This document shows, in pieces, positions 7,244 to 14,881 of a stretch of DNA of 14,881 bases (position 1 is its first letter; each line of letters begins with the position of its first letter). The DNA lies in contig SMYP01000002.1 of assembly GCA_007050895.1 (NCBI GenBank), forward strand, positions 1 through 14,881, read 5' to 3'. The position numbers and the translations under genes were made by a program. The DNA comes from Candidatus Bathyarchaeota archaeon (lineage in GTDB: Archaea; Thermoproteota; Bathyarchaeia; Bathyarchaeales; UBA233). The notes under the pieces were generated by a model. The model searched no databases. It was not told where the DNA came from and saw only the letters and a list, made by a program, of their open reading frames with translations.

Positions 7244-8325
7244 AGCGAGTCTTCATATCCGACTGTGAAGGACCCATAAGCAAAAACGACAACGCTTTTG
7301 AAATTACGGCACGTTTTGTTCCAAACGGTGACAAACTTTTCACAATAACAAGCAAGTATGACGACGTACTCGCAGACGTTTTAAAAAAGCCTAGTTACAC
7401 GGCTGGCAGCACGCTAAAGCTAATTTTGCCTTTCCTCAAGGCATACGGCGTTACAGATGCGCAAATGGAAGAGTTCTCCGCACAAAACCTCATCCTAATT
7501 GCACACAGCAAAGATACCCTACAACGTGTAAGGGAAGTAGCCAGCGCCTTCATAGTCAGCACAAGCTATGAACATTACATAAAAGCGCTCTGCAAGATCC
7601 TAGGCTTTCCCTACGAAAACACTTACTGCACCAAACTAAGCTTGGACAAATACGCCGTCACCGAACAAGAAAAGACGCGGTTGAAAGAAACCGCACAAGA
7701 AATCGCGGAAACGCCCATCATAGTTATTCCTCCAGAGGCAAAAACCTTAGACGACTTTTCCAGTACTGACCAAGAGACCATTAAGCGGCTTGACAAGATT
7801 TTCTGGAACGAAATCGCAGGCATGGGCGTAAGCAGAATTTTTTCTGAAGTAACTACCGTGGGTGGGACCCAAAAATCCGCCTCAATAGAGGATGCAATAG
7901 CAAAGATGCAAGTGTCGCTTGAAGATGTTATGTACGTTGGGGATAGCATAACCGACGTAGAAGCCTTCAAACTGGTTAGAGAGAACGGTGGATTAACTAT
8001 ATCCTTCAATGGAAACAACTATGCGGTGAGGAACGCTGAAATTTCTGTTTTGTCAGAAAACAACCTTGTCACAGCGGTAATTGCGGATGTCTTTGGCAAG
8101 CAAGGAAAACAAGCAGCCCTAGATTTTGTAGAAAACTGGAACATAGAATCTCTGGAAGCCAACAGAGTAGTGAATCCCTCGCTTCTCGACAAGCTTTTTT
8201 CGCTACACCCTCAAACCTTACCCAAGGTTCAAATAGTTACAGTGGCGAATATGGAAACTGTAACGAAAAAAAGCATCGAATTCAGAAAAAAAGTCAGAGG
8301 AGAAGCCGTTGGAAATCTCGGATAA
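7240..8325 (+). CDS. HAD-superfamily phosphatase-like protein (COG4030/EhaR-like)
   Basis: A 361-residue haloacid dehalogenase-fold protein. Motif I is SDCEGPIS (7-14), with nucleophile Asp8 and Glu10 where most HAD phosphatases have a second Asp; a Glu here is also known in ThrH-like phosphatases. Motif II is probably Ser107/Thr108 in VSTSYEHY, motif III Lys212 in [12 protein letters not shown], and motif [10 protein letters not shown] (232-239). Residues about 20-95 would form a helical cap. The N-terminal string [15 protein letters not shown] resembles what I remember of the archaeal COG4030 family, named EhaR in methanogens after its link to the Eha hydrogenase; no Eha genes are seen here. 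Substrate unknown. The last 60 residues are less HAD-like. It overlaps purD by ATGA and precedes ftr by one base, so it is made together with purine and C1 enzymes and may remove a phosphate in that setting. Confidence 0.75.
   Translation: MKRVFISDCEGPISKNDNAFEITARFVPNGDKLFTITSKYDDVLADVLKKPSYTAGSTLKLILPFLKAYGVTDAQMEEFSAQNLILIAHSKDTLQRVREVASAFIVSTSYEHYIKALCKILGFPYENTYCTKLSLDKYAVTEQEKTRLKETAQEIAETPIIVIPPEAKTLDDFSSTDQETIKRLDKIFWNEIAGMGVSRIFSEVTTVGGTQKSASIEDAIAKMQVSLEDVMYVGDSITDVEAFKLVRENGGLTISFNGNNYAVRNAEISVLSENNLVTAVIADVFGKQGKQAALDFVENWNIESLEANRVVNPSLLDKLFSLHPQTLPKVQIVTVANMETVTKKSIEFRKKVRGEAVGNLG
8297..8303 (+). promoter_or_regulatory. Shine-Dalgarno site inside the HAD gene, ahead of ftr
   Basis: GAGGAGA lies 5 bases before a TTG at 8309 and 23 bases before the ATG at 8327, both in the ftr frame. 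It either starts ftr at TTG, adding six residues (MEISDK), or helps load ribosomes for the ATG. Family length favours the ATG. Confidence 0.4.
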
Positions 8326-8326
8326 A

Positions 8327-9238
8327 ATGGCAATAAAACCAGAAATTGAGGATACCTACGCCGAAGCCTTTGCAGGAATCTTCTGTCGCATGATAGTCAC
8401 AGCTGATGATGAAAGCACCCTCCGACACGCCGCTGGAGACTCAACCGCCACGCCTTCCGTAGTCATCGGCAGAGTAGAAGGTGGTGTCGAGAAATGGCTG
8501 ACCGAAGAAGAAACACCAGATAAACGCAAAGGCGCGATACTACAGTTTTGGGGAGAAATGAACCCCAAAAAGCCTTTACCCGAGTCTTTGAAAAAGTTTG
8601 AAGCTGAACTGTCATATAGAATCCGTCAGGACATATTGGTGAAGCCTTTCACAGCAGTTTTTGACGCTTTGCCCGATGCGGAGGGAAAGCTGGACATGAT
8701 GGACCGCGTGGGACATTGCGGCGACGGCTACGAATGGGTTGAAAAGCGACATGGTAAACAGGTAATAGTGGTTCCCCTTATGGTTCCAGATTTTATAATC
8801 GAACGCTACTTGGGTTACGACCGTGGCGTTATGGGCGCGAACTTTTGGGTTATGTGCAAAACAAGAGAAGCCGTAAAAACAGCAGGCGAAAAAGCTCTGG
8901 AAGCCATACACAAAATAAATGGCGTGATAACCCCCTTTGACGTTTGCTCCGCTGGCTCGAAGCCAGAAACCCATTTTCCAACAATAGGACCCACAACTAA
9001 CCATCCTTATTGCTCATCGCTTAAACCAAAAATAGGCAAAGCTTCCTTGCTTCCCGAAGGCGTGCATTATGTGCCAGAAATAGTAATCAACGGCGTCTCA
9101 ATCGAAGCTATTAAGGAAGCCATGAAAGCTGGAATCGAGTCGGTGTTGAATGTTGACGGCGTGGTACGGGTTTCCGCTGGCAATTACGAGGGTAAACTGG
9201 GCGAGTTTAAAATTCACTTGAGGGAGTTGTTTCCATGA
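8327..9238 (+). CDS. ftr: Formylmethanofuran:tetrahydromethanopterin N-formyltransferase (Ftr)
   Basis: Moves the formyl group from formylmethanofuran to tetrahydromethanopterin, a step of the archaeal methyl branch (CO2 reduction or C1 oxidation), in the cytosol. The 303 residues from ATG 8327 match the usual length near 297. Signatures in order: IEDTYAEAF (7-15), [15 protein letters not shown] (109-123), HCGDGYE (130-136), [10 protein letters not shown] (167-176), [12 protein letters not shown] (201-212), [11 protein letters not shown] (222-232), [16 protein letters not shown] (242-257), and the C-terminal [11 protein letters not shown] followed by [15 protein letters not shown] (280-294) and LRELF. 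The start choice rests on IEDTYAEAF normally lying about nine residues from the N-terminus. The gene begins 1 base after the HAD stop and overlaps the kinase by ATGA. Its place inside a purine operon is unusual and is treated as a finding. An altered acceptor cannot be excluded from sequence alone. Confidence 0.93.
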   Translation: MAIKPEIEDTYAEAFAGIFCRMIVTADDESTLRHAAGDSTATPSVVIGRVEGGVEKWLTEEETPDKRKGAILQFWGEMNPKKPLPESLKKFEAELSYRIRQDILVKPFTAVFDALPDAEGKLDMMDRVGHCGDGYEWVEKRHGKQVIVVPLMVPDFIIERYLGYDRGVMGANFWVMCKTREAVKTAGEKALEAIHKINGVITPFDVCSAGSKPETHFPTIGPTTNHPYCSSLKPKIGKASLLPEGVHYVPEIVINGVSIEAIKEAMKAGIESVLNVDGVVRVSAGNYEGKLGEFKIHLRELFP

Positions 9239-10149
9239 GCCGTTTTGACGTTGTAGGATTCGGTGCACTTAACTTGGACAAGCTCTTCAAAGTAAACAAG
9301 CTCGCAAAGGCAGAAGAAGAAAGCTTCGTAGTGGAATACGCGGAAGCCTGCGGAGGCTCAGCAGCCAATACCGCCGTTGGGCTCGCAAGGCTAGGCTCCG
9401 AAGTAGGCTACATCGGTAAGGTGGGTTGCGACAGAGAAGGCGATGTATTAATTCAAGATTTCTGCAAAGAAGGCGTAAACACTGATGGCGTGGTCCGCGC
9501 GCAACAGGGCAAAAGCGGTGTAGTCATGGGTTTCGTCGACAAAAAAGGTGCACGGGCATTATATGTCAACCCCGGAGTCAACGATAATATAAATATCGAC
9601 GAAGTGAATCCCAGATACGCTTCGCAAGCACAGTTTCTTCATTTAACCTCGTTCGTGGGAGAAGAATCTTTTCAAACACAGAAAAAACTTTTAGATGCCA
9701 TCCCAGACGACACCAAGGTTAGCTTTGATCCAGGTGCGTTGTATGCCCGGAAAGGCTATGTGGCTCTGGAGCCTATTATCAGAAAGACGTACGTCTTAAT
9801 GCCGAACGCTCTCGAACTTACAATCTTAACAGGCGAGATTTCCTATCGCAAAGGCGCCGACATAATGATTAACAAAGGTGTCAAGATTGTGGCTGTTAAA
9901 CTTGGCAGTGACGGATGTTACGTCACAGATGGCCACGAGCAGCACTTGATAGAACCCTTCAAAGTGGATGTCATAGACACGACGGGTGCAGGTGACGCAT
10001 TTTGCGCAGGTTTCCTGAGGGGCTTGGTTACAGGTAAAAGTCTATTCAAGTGTGGCAGGCTAGGCAATTTCGTGGCTTCACGATGCGTCATGAAAATGGG
10101 AGCTAGAGCGGGGCTTCCAGCTGCGGAAGACTTAGAGCTTCTTAGCTAA
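9235..10149 (+). CDS. PfkB/ribokinase-family carbohydrate or nucleoside kinase
   Basis: A 304-residue ribokinase-fold kinase. PfkB signature 1 is [15 protein letters not shown] (40-54) and signature 2 is [14 protein letters not shown] (248-261), with Asp254 the catalytic base and GAGD the anion hole. The N-terminal FGALNLD and the NPGVND loop are typical of the family. Substrate cannot be read from the sequence; archaeal relatives include ribokinases, nucleoside kinases (MJ0406-like) and sugar kinases. In a purine operon a nucleoside or ribose substrate is the simplest guess. The start is supported by GAGGGAG 8 bases upstream and by the ATGA overlap with ftr. The last 18 bases overlap the 3' end of purQ on the other strand. 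Cys265-like family oddities were not seen. Confidence 0.9.
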   Translation: MSRFDVVGFGALNLDKLFKVNKLAKAEEESFVVEYAEACGGSAANTAVGLARLGSEVGYIGKVGCDREGDVLIQDFCKEGVNTDGVVRAQQGKSGVVMGFVDKKGARALYVNPGVNDNINIDEVNPRYASQAQFLHLTSFVGEESFQTQKKLLDAIPDDTKVSFDPGALYARKGYVALEPIIRKTYVLMPNALELTILTGEISYRKGADIMINKGVKIVAVKLGSDGCYVTDGHEQHLIEPFKVDVIDTTGAGDAFCAGFLRGLVTGKSLFKCGRLGNFVASRCVMKMGARAGLPAAEDLELLS

Positions 10150-10950
10150 GTGGTCAATCAAACTTTCAAAGACGAGTTTTCCGTCACCGTACTGTCCCAT
10201 CTGCTTTTCTCGCGTCCAGTCCGGAAACTGCCACCAGTACATTGCTCTTTCAGGATGGGGCATTAAACCGAAAATCGTGCCGTCTCTATTGCATATACCC
10301 GCGATATCGTAGAATGAGCCGTTGGGGTTAGTTGGGAATTTGCCGTCGGCTAGATTACCGTTTTCATCGCAATAACGGAAAACCATCATGTCGTTATCTA
10401 CTAGTTTTTGAAGCATTTGCATTTCTTTTTCCACTGGGAACAGAAATCTACCTTCGCCATGTGCGATGGGCATTCTCAGAACTTTTCCTGTGGGAATTTT
10501 GTTTGTGAAAGCGCATTTGCCTTTGTTCTCGTGTTTAAGGTGAATCCATTGGCACTTGAATCCTTGAGGAACATTTGTTGTTAGCGTGGCTTCAGGATAA
10601 GCGCTGACGCCTTCGAAGCCTGGAAGCAAACCGTACTCAACGAGGATTTGAAAGCCATTGCATATTCCCAAGATTGGCCGGTCCTGTTCAATGAAGGTTT
10701 CTATTTCTTTTCCCAGCTTAACGTTAAGCGACCTTGCAAATATTACTCCTGAACGCACGTAGTCGCCGAATGAGAAACCACCTGGAAATACTAGCACATT
10801 ATAGTCTAATAGGTTGCGTTGTTTGGCTAATTTGTTGACGTGAAGCACTTCGGCTTTTACGCCGAGTTCTTGGAAGGCGCGTTGGGTTTCTACGTCGCAG
10901 TTGGTTCCGCCAACTCGAATAACGCAGACCTTGATTTCTTCCCTTCTCAT
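10132..10950 (-). CDS. purQ: FGAM synthase glutaminase subunit PurQ
   Basis: Class I glutamine amidotransferase that supplies ammonia to PurL for converting FGAR to FGAM. It has 272 residues from the ATG at 10950. Seen: VCVIRVGGTNCD (8-19), FPGGFSFGDYVRSG (55-68), GICNGFQ with nucleophile Cys97, MPIAHGEGRF (160-169), and GLMPHPERA with His232 and Glu234 of the catalytic triad. It is longer than bacterial PurQ (about 225), in keeping with archaeal members of 260-275. A TTG at 10986 would add 12 residues, but the ATG at 10950 forms an ATGA overlap with the purL stop, which strongly favours it and implies coupled translation of two subunits of one complex. No motif is damaged. Confidence 0.96.
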   Translation of the reverse strand: MRREEIKVCVIRVGGTNCDVETQRAFQELGVKAEVLHVNKLAKQRNLLDYNVLVFPGGFSFGDYVRSGVIFARSLNVKLGKEIETFIEQDRPILGICNGFQILVEYGLLPGFEGVSAYPEATLTTNVPQGFKCQWIHLKHENKGKCAFTNKIPTGKVLRMPIAHGEGRFLFPVEKEMQMLQKLVDNDMMVFRYCDENGNLADGKFPTNPNGSFYDIAGICNRDGTIFGLMPHPERAMYWWQFPDWTREKQMGQYGDGKLVFESLIDHLAKKL

Positions 10951-13337
10951 TCGCCTTGCACCGTCATACCAAGCGTTTTCTTCCAACTGCGCCGTAACCC
11001 GGCAAGACCAGTGTCAACCACAACTTTTCCGTCCAAACCGCGAATCAACAATTTCTCACCTTTGGTTACTTTGCCGATTGGCGCACAAGTTTTGTTCTTA
11101 ATTAGTCCTTCAAACTCGGAGCGGTCTTGTTCCTGAACTTCTAAGAGGAAGCGACTGTTGGACTCGGAAAACAGCATAAAGTCGTTCCGTGCAACCGATT
11201 TGTTTGGCACCGATCTCAAATCTAACTCCAAGCCGTAACCGCCTGCGAATGCCATCTCCGCAGCAGCCACTCCTAGCCCACCTTCTGAAAGGTCGTGGCA
11301 CGATTTTATTATACCTTCGTCCATAGCTTTAGTGAGGTTATAGTATTTTCTTCTTGCTTCAGTTGCGCGCAGCTTCGGCACTGAGTTACCGAGGAAGCCT
11401 TTAAGACGGTAGTATTCAGAGCCACCCAGTTCAGGATAAGTATCGCCCAGCAAATAGAGCAGGTTGCCTGACGCTTTTAAGTCCATTGACACGATTGAGC
11501 GCACATCGGGCACGATTCCCACTGCCGTTATGAGCAATGTAGGCGTTACAGGCCCTAAAGGTGACTCGTTATAGAGGCTATCTTTGCCCGAAATAAATGG
11601 TGTCCTGAGCGCCTTTGCAACATCATAGCAAGCTTCGCATGCCCTAACCAGCGAGCCTAACCGCTCTGGCTTTTCAGGATTTCCCCATGTGAAATTATCC
11701 AATAAAGCAATTCTTCGACCGCCCACAGCAAGATTGTTCCTCACAGCCTCATCAATGGCTGAAGCTGCCATCCAGTAGGCGTCAATTCTTCCGTAATTTG
11801 GGTTCATACCACAGGAAATTGCCAAGCCTTTCCATGATTCGTTCAAAGGTTTTAACACCGCAGCATCATTGGGTCCAGCATACTTTCCCTGAAGAGGCTT
11901 AAGCGTAGTGTTACCCTTAACCTCATGATCATAGGTGCGTACTACACGCTCTTTACTCGCGATGTTCGGCCTTGCAAGCAATTGCTTAAGCGTTTCAGTC
12001 AGATTTTGTGGCTGTGCAAACTCGGGTTCAGGAAATAGCGGAGTTTCTATGACTGCTGATTTGATGCTCTCACAAGTGTTAAACAAGAATTGCATATCTA
12101 AGTCTGCAACTGATTCATCCAAGTACAGCAAGTGCAAGCGACGTTCAGTGGTTAATGTTCCGATGGCAGTCGCTTCAACATCTTCCTGATTAAAAACCGT
12201 TATAACCAAATCCAAATTCTCAGGAGGAACAGCTAAGAGCATTCTCTCCTGAGATTCAGAAATATAAATTTCCCAAGGAGCCAACCCCTTATACTTTAGA
12301 GGCACCTTGTCAAGCGCCACTTTTGCGCCGCAACCGAACTTTGCAGCTGTTTCCCCCACCGCAGACGATAATCCTCCGCCGCCCAAGTCCGTTATCGCCG
12401 AAGCAAGTTCACGATCTCGAACCTCGATTATCCCGCGTTTAAGTTTCTCTTCTTCAATTGGATCTGCAATCTGCACCGCAGGTCTAGAAACTTCTTCTGA
12501 TTCTTCTGTGAGCTCAGCAGAAGCGAAGGTCACACCGTGTATGCCGTCTCGACCTGTTTTCCCGCCTGCGAGAACGAGTATGTCTCTTGCTTGGGCGTTT
12601 CTTCGAAACTTACTAAGTGGTAAAAGACCTATACATCCGCAGTAGACTATGACGTTTCCCGTGTAGCTATCATCGAAGTATATCGCGCCGTTCACAGTGG
12701 GAATGCCCATATTGTTTCCGTAAGCGCTTATGCCCGCAGTAACGCCCATATACACGTATTTCGGATGTTTCACGCCTATGGGAAGCTTGTTGTAATCATA
12801 ATTCAAGGGTCCGAAACCTAGGACGTCGGTGCATGCAATCGGGTCTGCCCAAACGCCCAAGATATCACGAATTACGCCACCTACGCCTGTAGCTGCGCCA
12901 CCAAAGGGTTCAACTGCGGAGGGATGGTTGTGGGTTTCAACCTTTGCAGCTATACCGTAGCCTTTGTCGAATTTGATGATGCCGGCGTTGTCTTCGAAAA
13001 CACTGAAGCACCAAGGAGGGTTGATTTCCTTCGTAGCTTTTGCTATATATGTTTTTATGAGACTGCTGATTTCCTTGTCGCCAATGCGTATTTTTCCTTT
13101 GAACGTTTTGTGGCAACAATGCTCAGACCATGTTTGGCTTATTGCTTGAAGTTCCACGTCAGTTGGGTTTCTACCCTCGCTTCGGAAATATGCTTTGACA
13201 GCTCCCATTTCTTGCACGCTTAAGCCTAAACCCAGTTTGCGACTTACCTCTGAAAGCTGTGCCTCTGAAGCTTCAGACAAGGCTATCTCGTATATTTTGA
13301 AGGTAGTTTTTCCACGAACATAGATGTCAGAATTCAT
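10947..13337 (-). CDS. purL: FGAM synthase catalytic subunit PurL (small type)
   Basis: ATP-dependent step from FGAR to FGAM, working with PurS and PurQ. The 796 residues place it in the small PurL type, which lacks built-in PurS and glutaminase domains; it is slightly longer than most (about 720-770). It contains two AIR-synthase-like halves. Seen: QTWSEHCCHKTFKG (68-81), VETHNHPSAVEPFGGAATGVGG (133-154), GVTAGISAYGNN (198-209), a DLGGGGLSSAVGETA stretch (317-331), ISESQERML (359-367), FISGKDSLYN (581-590) and the second-half HDLSEGGLGVAAAEMA (681-696). The N-terminal SEASEAQLSEVSRKLGLGLS is typical. The ATG at 13337 overlaps the purS stop as ATGA, and the stop overlaps the purQ start as ATGA. 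All key motifs look standard, in contrast to PurF, PurD and PurM of this locus. Confidence 0.97.
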   Translation of the reverse strand: MNSDIYVRGKTTFKIYEIALSEASEAQLSEVSRKLGLGLSVQEMGAVKAYFRSEGRNPTDVELQAISQTWSEHCCHKTFKGKIRIGDKEISSLIKTYIAKATKEINPPWCFSVFEDNAGIIKFDKGYGIAAKVETHNHPSAVEPFGGAATGVGGVIRDILGVWADPIACTDVLGFGPLNYDYNKLPIGVKHPKYVYMGVTAGISAYGNNMGIPTVNGAIYFDDSYTGNVIVYCGCIGLLPLSKFRRNAQARDILVLAGGKTGRDGIHGVTFASAELTEESEEVSRPAVQIADPIEEEKLKRGIIEVRDRELASAITDLGGGGLSSAVGETAAKFGCGAKVALDKVPLKYKGLAPWEIYISESQERMLLAVPPENLDLVITVFNQEDVEATAIGTLTTERRLHLLYLDESVADLDMQFLFNTCESIKSAVIETPLFPEPEFAQPQNLTETLKQLLARPNIASKERVVRTYDHEVKGNTTLKPLQGKYAGPNDAAVLKPLNESWKGLAISCGMNPNYGRIDAYWMAASAIDEAVRNNLAVGGRRIALLDNFTWGNPEKPERLGSLVRACEACYDVAKALRTPFISGKDSLYNESPLGPVTPTLLITAVGIVPDVRSIVSMDLKASGNLLYLLGDTYPELGGSEYYRLKGFLGNSVPKLRATEARRKYYNLTKAMDEGIIKSCHDLSEGGLGVAAAEMAFAGGYGLELDLRSVPNKSVARNDFMLFSESNSRFLLEVQEQDRSEFEGLIKNKTCAPIGKVTKGEKLLIRGLDGKVVVDTGLAGLRRSWKKTLGMTVQGE

Positions 13338-13585
13338 CTTTGCTCCTCAATGGCGATTGTGTAGTTGTCTTTAGTTGGGTTTGCCAGAAGCCTCTTACAC
13401 ATTTCTTCGGCTCTGACCTTAGCTTCACTTGCGGTTTTTGCCTTAAGAAGGATATTGTAAACCTTGCTGACGTCTACCGCGTCAACTTCGTAACCTAGCT
13501 CTTTCAGCAACCTTGAAGCCGTTTCACCCTCAGGGTCGCTATGCCCCGGTTTAAGGCTGACTTCGATTTTCGCACGGTACTTCAT
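13334..13585 (-). CDS. purS: FGAM synthase small subunit PurS
   Basis: An 83-residue bridging subunit of the PurSLQ complex, at the normal length of about 80. Recognisable pattern: KYRAKIEVSLKPGHSDPEG at the start, LLKELGYEVDAVDVSKVYNI in the middle, and AEEMCKRLLANPTKDNYTI at the end. It has no catalytic residues; family members form dimers or tetramers that join PurL to PurQ and help pass ammonia. The ATG at 13585 has no Shine-Dalgarno but has a TATA box about 27 bases upstream, so it probably heads a leaderless purS-purL-purQ message. Confidence 0.95.
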   Translation of the reverse strand: MKYRAKIEVSLKPGHSDPEGETASRLLKELGYEVDAVDVSKVYNILLKAKTASEAKVRAEEMCKRLLANPTKDNYTIAIEEQR

Positions 13586-13609
13586 GGGCTAAAATGCTAA
13601 ATATACTGA

Positions 13610-13615
13610 TTTAAA
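13610..13615 (-). promoter_or_regulatory. TATA box of the purS-purL-purQ operon
   Basis: TTTAAA, preceded on the minus strand by the A/G-rich GAAAGTG (possible BRE), is centred about 27 bases before the purS ATG. With no Shine-Dalgarno before that ATG, transcription probably starts at or next to it. The 58-base gap to purM leaves room for this separate promoter. Confidence 0.55.
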
Positions 13616-13643
13616 CACTTTCATCACTAAGCTGTACAAACCA

Positions 13644-14723
13644 CTATGCCAAAATCAGTTTCTTGTTTCCGTGATGAACTTCAATTTTCTGTCCGTCCGT
13701 CACTTTGCCTATTTGTTCGGGGTGAGCGCCACCCTTTTCTAAAGCACTTATCGCTTCTTCTATGTCTGTTTTATCCACAATTATAGCAAAGCCCCATCCC
13801 ATATTGAAGGTCATGAACATCTCCTCATTCGTAACGTTGTATCCCAACTCGTACGCGGTTTTCTGTATTAAACTGAAGATAGGTTGTGGTTTGAAATTGT
13901 CGAATTTAAAGCCTATGTCCGGTGAGAAACGTACAAGATTGCTGAATTTTAAGTAAGCATCCCCCGTTATGTGCACAGCAGCTTTGACCTTCACGGCTTT
14001 AGCTGTTTTAAGGAGTGGTCTCACGTAGATGTTAGTGGGCTGCAGAACTTCAAGTGCTATTTCTTTGTCTAAACCATCAGGAACATCGTTTGGTTGATAC
14101 TTCCCGCCCCATTGTTTAAAAAGAATTTTTCTTGCGAAGCTTATGCCGTTGCTATGGAGCCCACTACTTCTTAAACCTATTATTGGATCGCCAGGCTTGA
14201 TGTTTTCTCCAGTAATTATGTGTTTCTTGGATACTTGACCAACCGCTGCCACGATCATGTCGAAACCTGTGCCTGCTACTATGCCCTTTATAACTTCGGC
14301 TACATCGCCTATCTCGCCGCCTGTCACAGGACACTCTGATTTCGCAGCTCCCTCGGTTACACCATCAAGCCACGCTTTCACTAAGGTCGGATCACTGGCT
14401 TGCGCGTGAATGTTATCTGCAATGGCTAGAGGTTTTGCGCCTGAACGTATAACATCGTTGACTGCCATGGCAACCGCATCAACCCCAATTGTATCGTACT
14501 TACCTGCCAACTGCGCTACTAGAACTTTGGTGCCTACTCCTTCAATGACCAGGTCCATGTAGATATCTTGACCAACAGGGAAGACGTTTCCGTAAGGCAA
14601 GCACATGACTGAACCGTAACTGCTATAGTTGAAAGTCCCTTCTAGGGTTTTCAAGTGTTTCTTTGATTCATGACGTTGTTTGCGGTTTACGCCAGCGTCA
14701 GTATAAGTGAAGCTTTTAGGCAT
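13644..14723 (-). CDS. purM: Phosphoribosylformylglycinamidine cyclo-ligase (AIR synthetase, PurM)
   Basis: Closes FGAM to AIR using ATP. It has 359 residues from the ATG at 14723, near the usual 340-360. Seen: YTDAGVN (7-13), IEGVGTKVLVAQ (60-71), YDTIGVDAVAMAVND (76-90), CPVTGGEIGD (131-140), GLRSSGLHSNG (183-193), VHITGDAYLKF (250-260) and EEMFMTFNMGWGFAI (300-314). Compared with the usual family, TDGVGTK has become IEGVGTK, HITGGG/HITGSG has become HITGDA, and NMGxGM reads NMGWGF, so this is a divergent form. A start further upstream (14798) would add 25 basic residues not typical of the family; the ATG at 14723 has AAGGAG about 10 bases before it. The gene precedes purS in the same direction with a 58-base gap. 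Confidence 0.93.
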   Translation of the reverse strand: MPKSFTYTDAGVNRKQRHESKKHLKTLEGTFNYSSYGSVMCLPYGNVFPVGQDIYMDLVIEGVGTKVLVAQLAGKYDTIGVDAVAMAVNDVIRSGAKPLAIADNIHAQASDPTLVKAWLDGVTEGAAKSECPVTGGEIGDVAEVIKGIVAGTGFDMIVAAVGQVSKKHIITGENIKPGDPIIGLRSSGLHSNGISFARKILFKQWGGKYQPNDVPDGLDKEIALEVLQPTNIYVRPLLKTAKAVKVKAAVHITGDAYLKFSNLVRFSPDIGFKFDNFKPQPIFSLIQKTAYELGYNVTNEEMFMTFNMGWGFAIIVDKTDIEEAISALEKGGAHPEQIGKVTDGQKIEVHHGNKKLILA

Positions 14724-14733
14724 ACACCTAGTT

Positions 14734-14739
14734 CTCCTT
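14734..14739 (-). promoter_or_regulatory. Shine-Dalgarno site of purM
   Basis: AAGGAG on the minus strand, about 10 bases before the ATG at 14723. It picks this start over the one at 14798 and implies a leadered message, unlike purS. Confidence 0.55.
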
Positions 14740-14881
14740 TTCGGTATTATTTTGATTGGTAAGAGATAACGATTGCTATCAAGTTGCTTTGTTAACAATA
14801 AAAATCAATTCCAGAAAACCTTTTTATCCAAATTTTCTTCCAGTGTCGCCATTTTAGTAAAAAAGGAATAGGCAATATCAT

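Noticed and set aside
14805..14881. Minus-strand frame open to the right edge that ends at 14805 (about 24 codons)
   Set aside because: It could be the last residues of a gene outside the window, but it is too short and has no recognisable motif.

Overview
The window looks like a stretch of an archaeal chromosome, probably a Bathyarchaeota-like lineage. That placement is an inference. It rests on a GPN-loop GTPase of the archaeal/eukaryotic type, a formylmethanofuran:tetrahydromethanopterin formyltransferase (Ftr), a COG4030/EhaR-like HAD protein, the three-part FGAM synthase PurS/PurL/PurQ, a DUF4443-like winged-helix protein, and TATA boxes about 26 bases upstream of apparently leaderless starts. 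No rRNA, tRNA, CRISPR array, insertion sequence or integrase was recognised.

Layout. Positions 3-437 hold the C-terminal end of a surface protein (Ig-like domain plus membrane anchor) that starts outside the window. A gene-poor stretch of about 400 bases follows. A GPN-loop GTPase (855-1616, +) converges on a DUF4443-like DNA-binding protein (1622-2287, -), and a RidA-type imine deaminase (2373-2750, -) lies behind that. A bacterial-type S-adenosylmethionine synthetase (2913-4076, +) has a clear TATA box of its own.

The second two thirds of the window is a purine-biosynthesis locus with two converging arms. The left, plus-strand arm is purF (4289-5770), purD (5828-7243), a HAD phosphatase-like gene (7240-8325), ftr (8327-9238) and a PfkB-family kinase (9235-10149). 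The last four are packed with ATGA overlaps or a 1-base gap. The right, minus-strand arm is purM (13644-14723), then purS-purL-purQ (13585 down to 10132), joined by two ATGA overlaps and with a probable leaderless promoter in front of purS. The arms meet tail to tail with an 18-base overlap. Together they cover PRPP to phosphoribosylamine (PurF), to GAR (PurD), then FGAR to FGAM (PurSLQ) and to AIR (PurM). The intermediate GAR formylation enzyme (PurN or PurT) is absent here.

Two points deserve most attention. First, the C1-carrier enzyme Ftr sits inside the purine operon with a phosphatase-like and a kinase-like gene, exactly where the formylation step is missing. Second, the purF reading frame reaches its catalytic cysteine with no ATG, GTG or TTG upstream in frame. 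Either it starts at AUA, or two bases have been lost (really or by assembly error) from an original ATG-TGC. PurF, PurD and PurM also carry substitutions in motifs that are usually conserved, whereas PurL and PurQ look standard.
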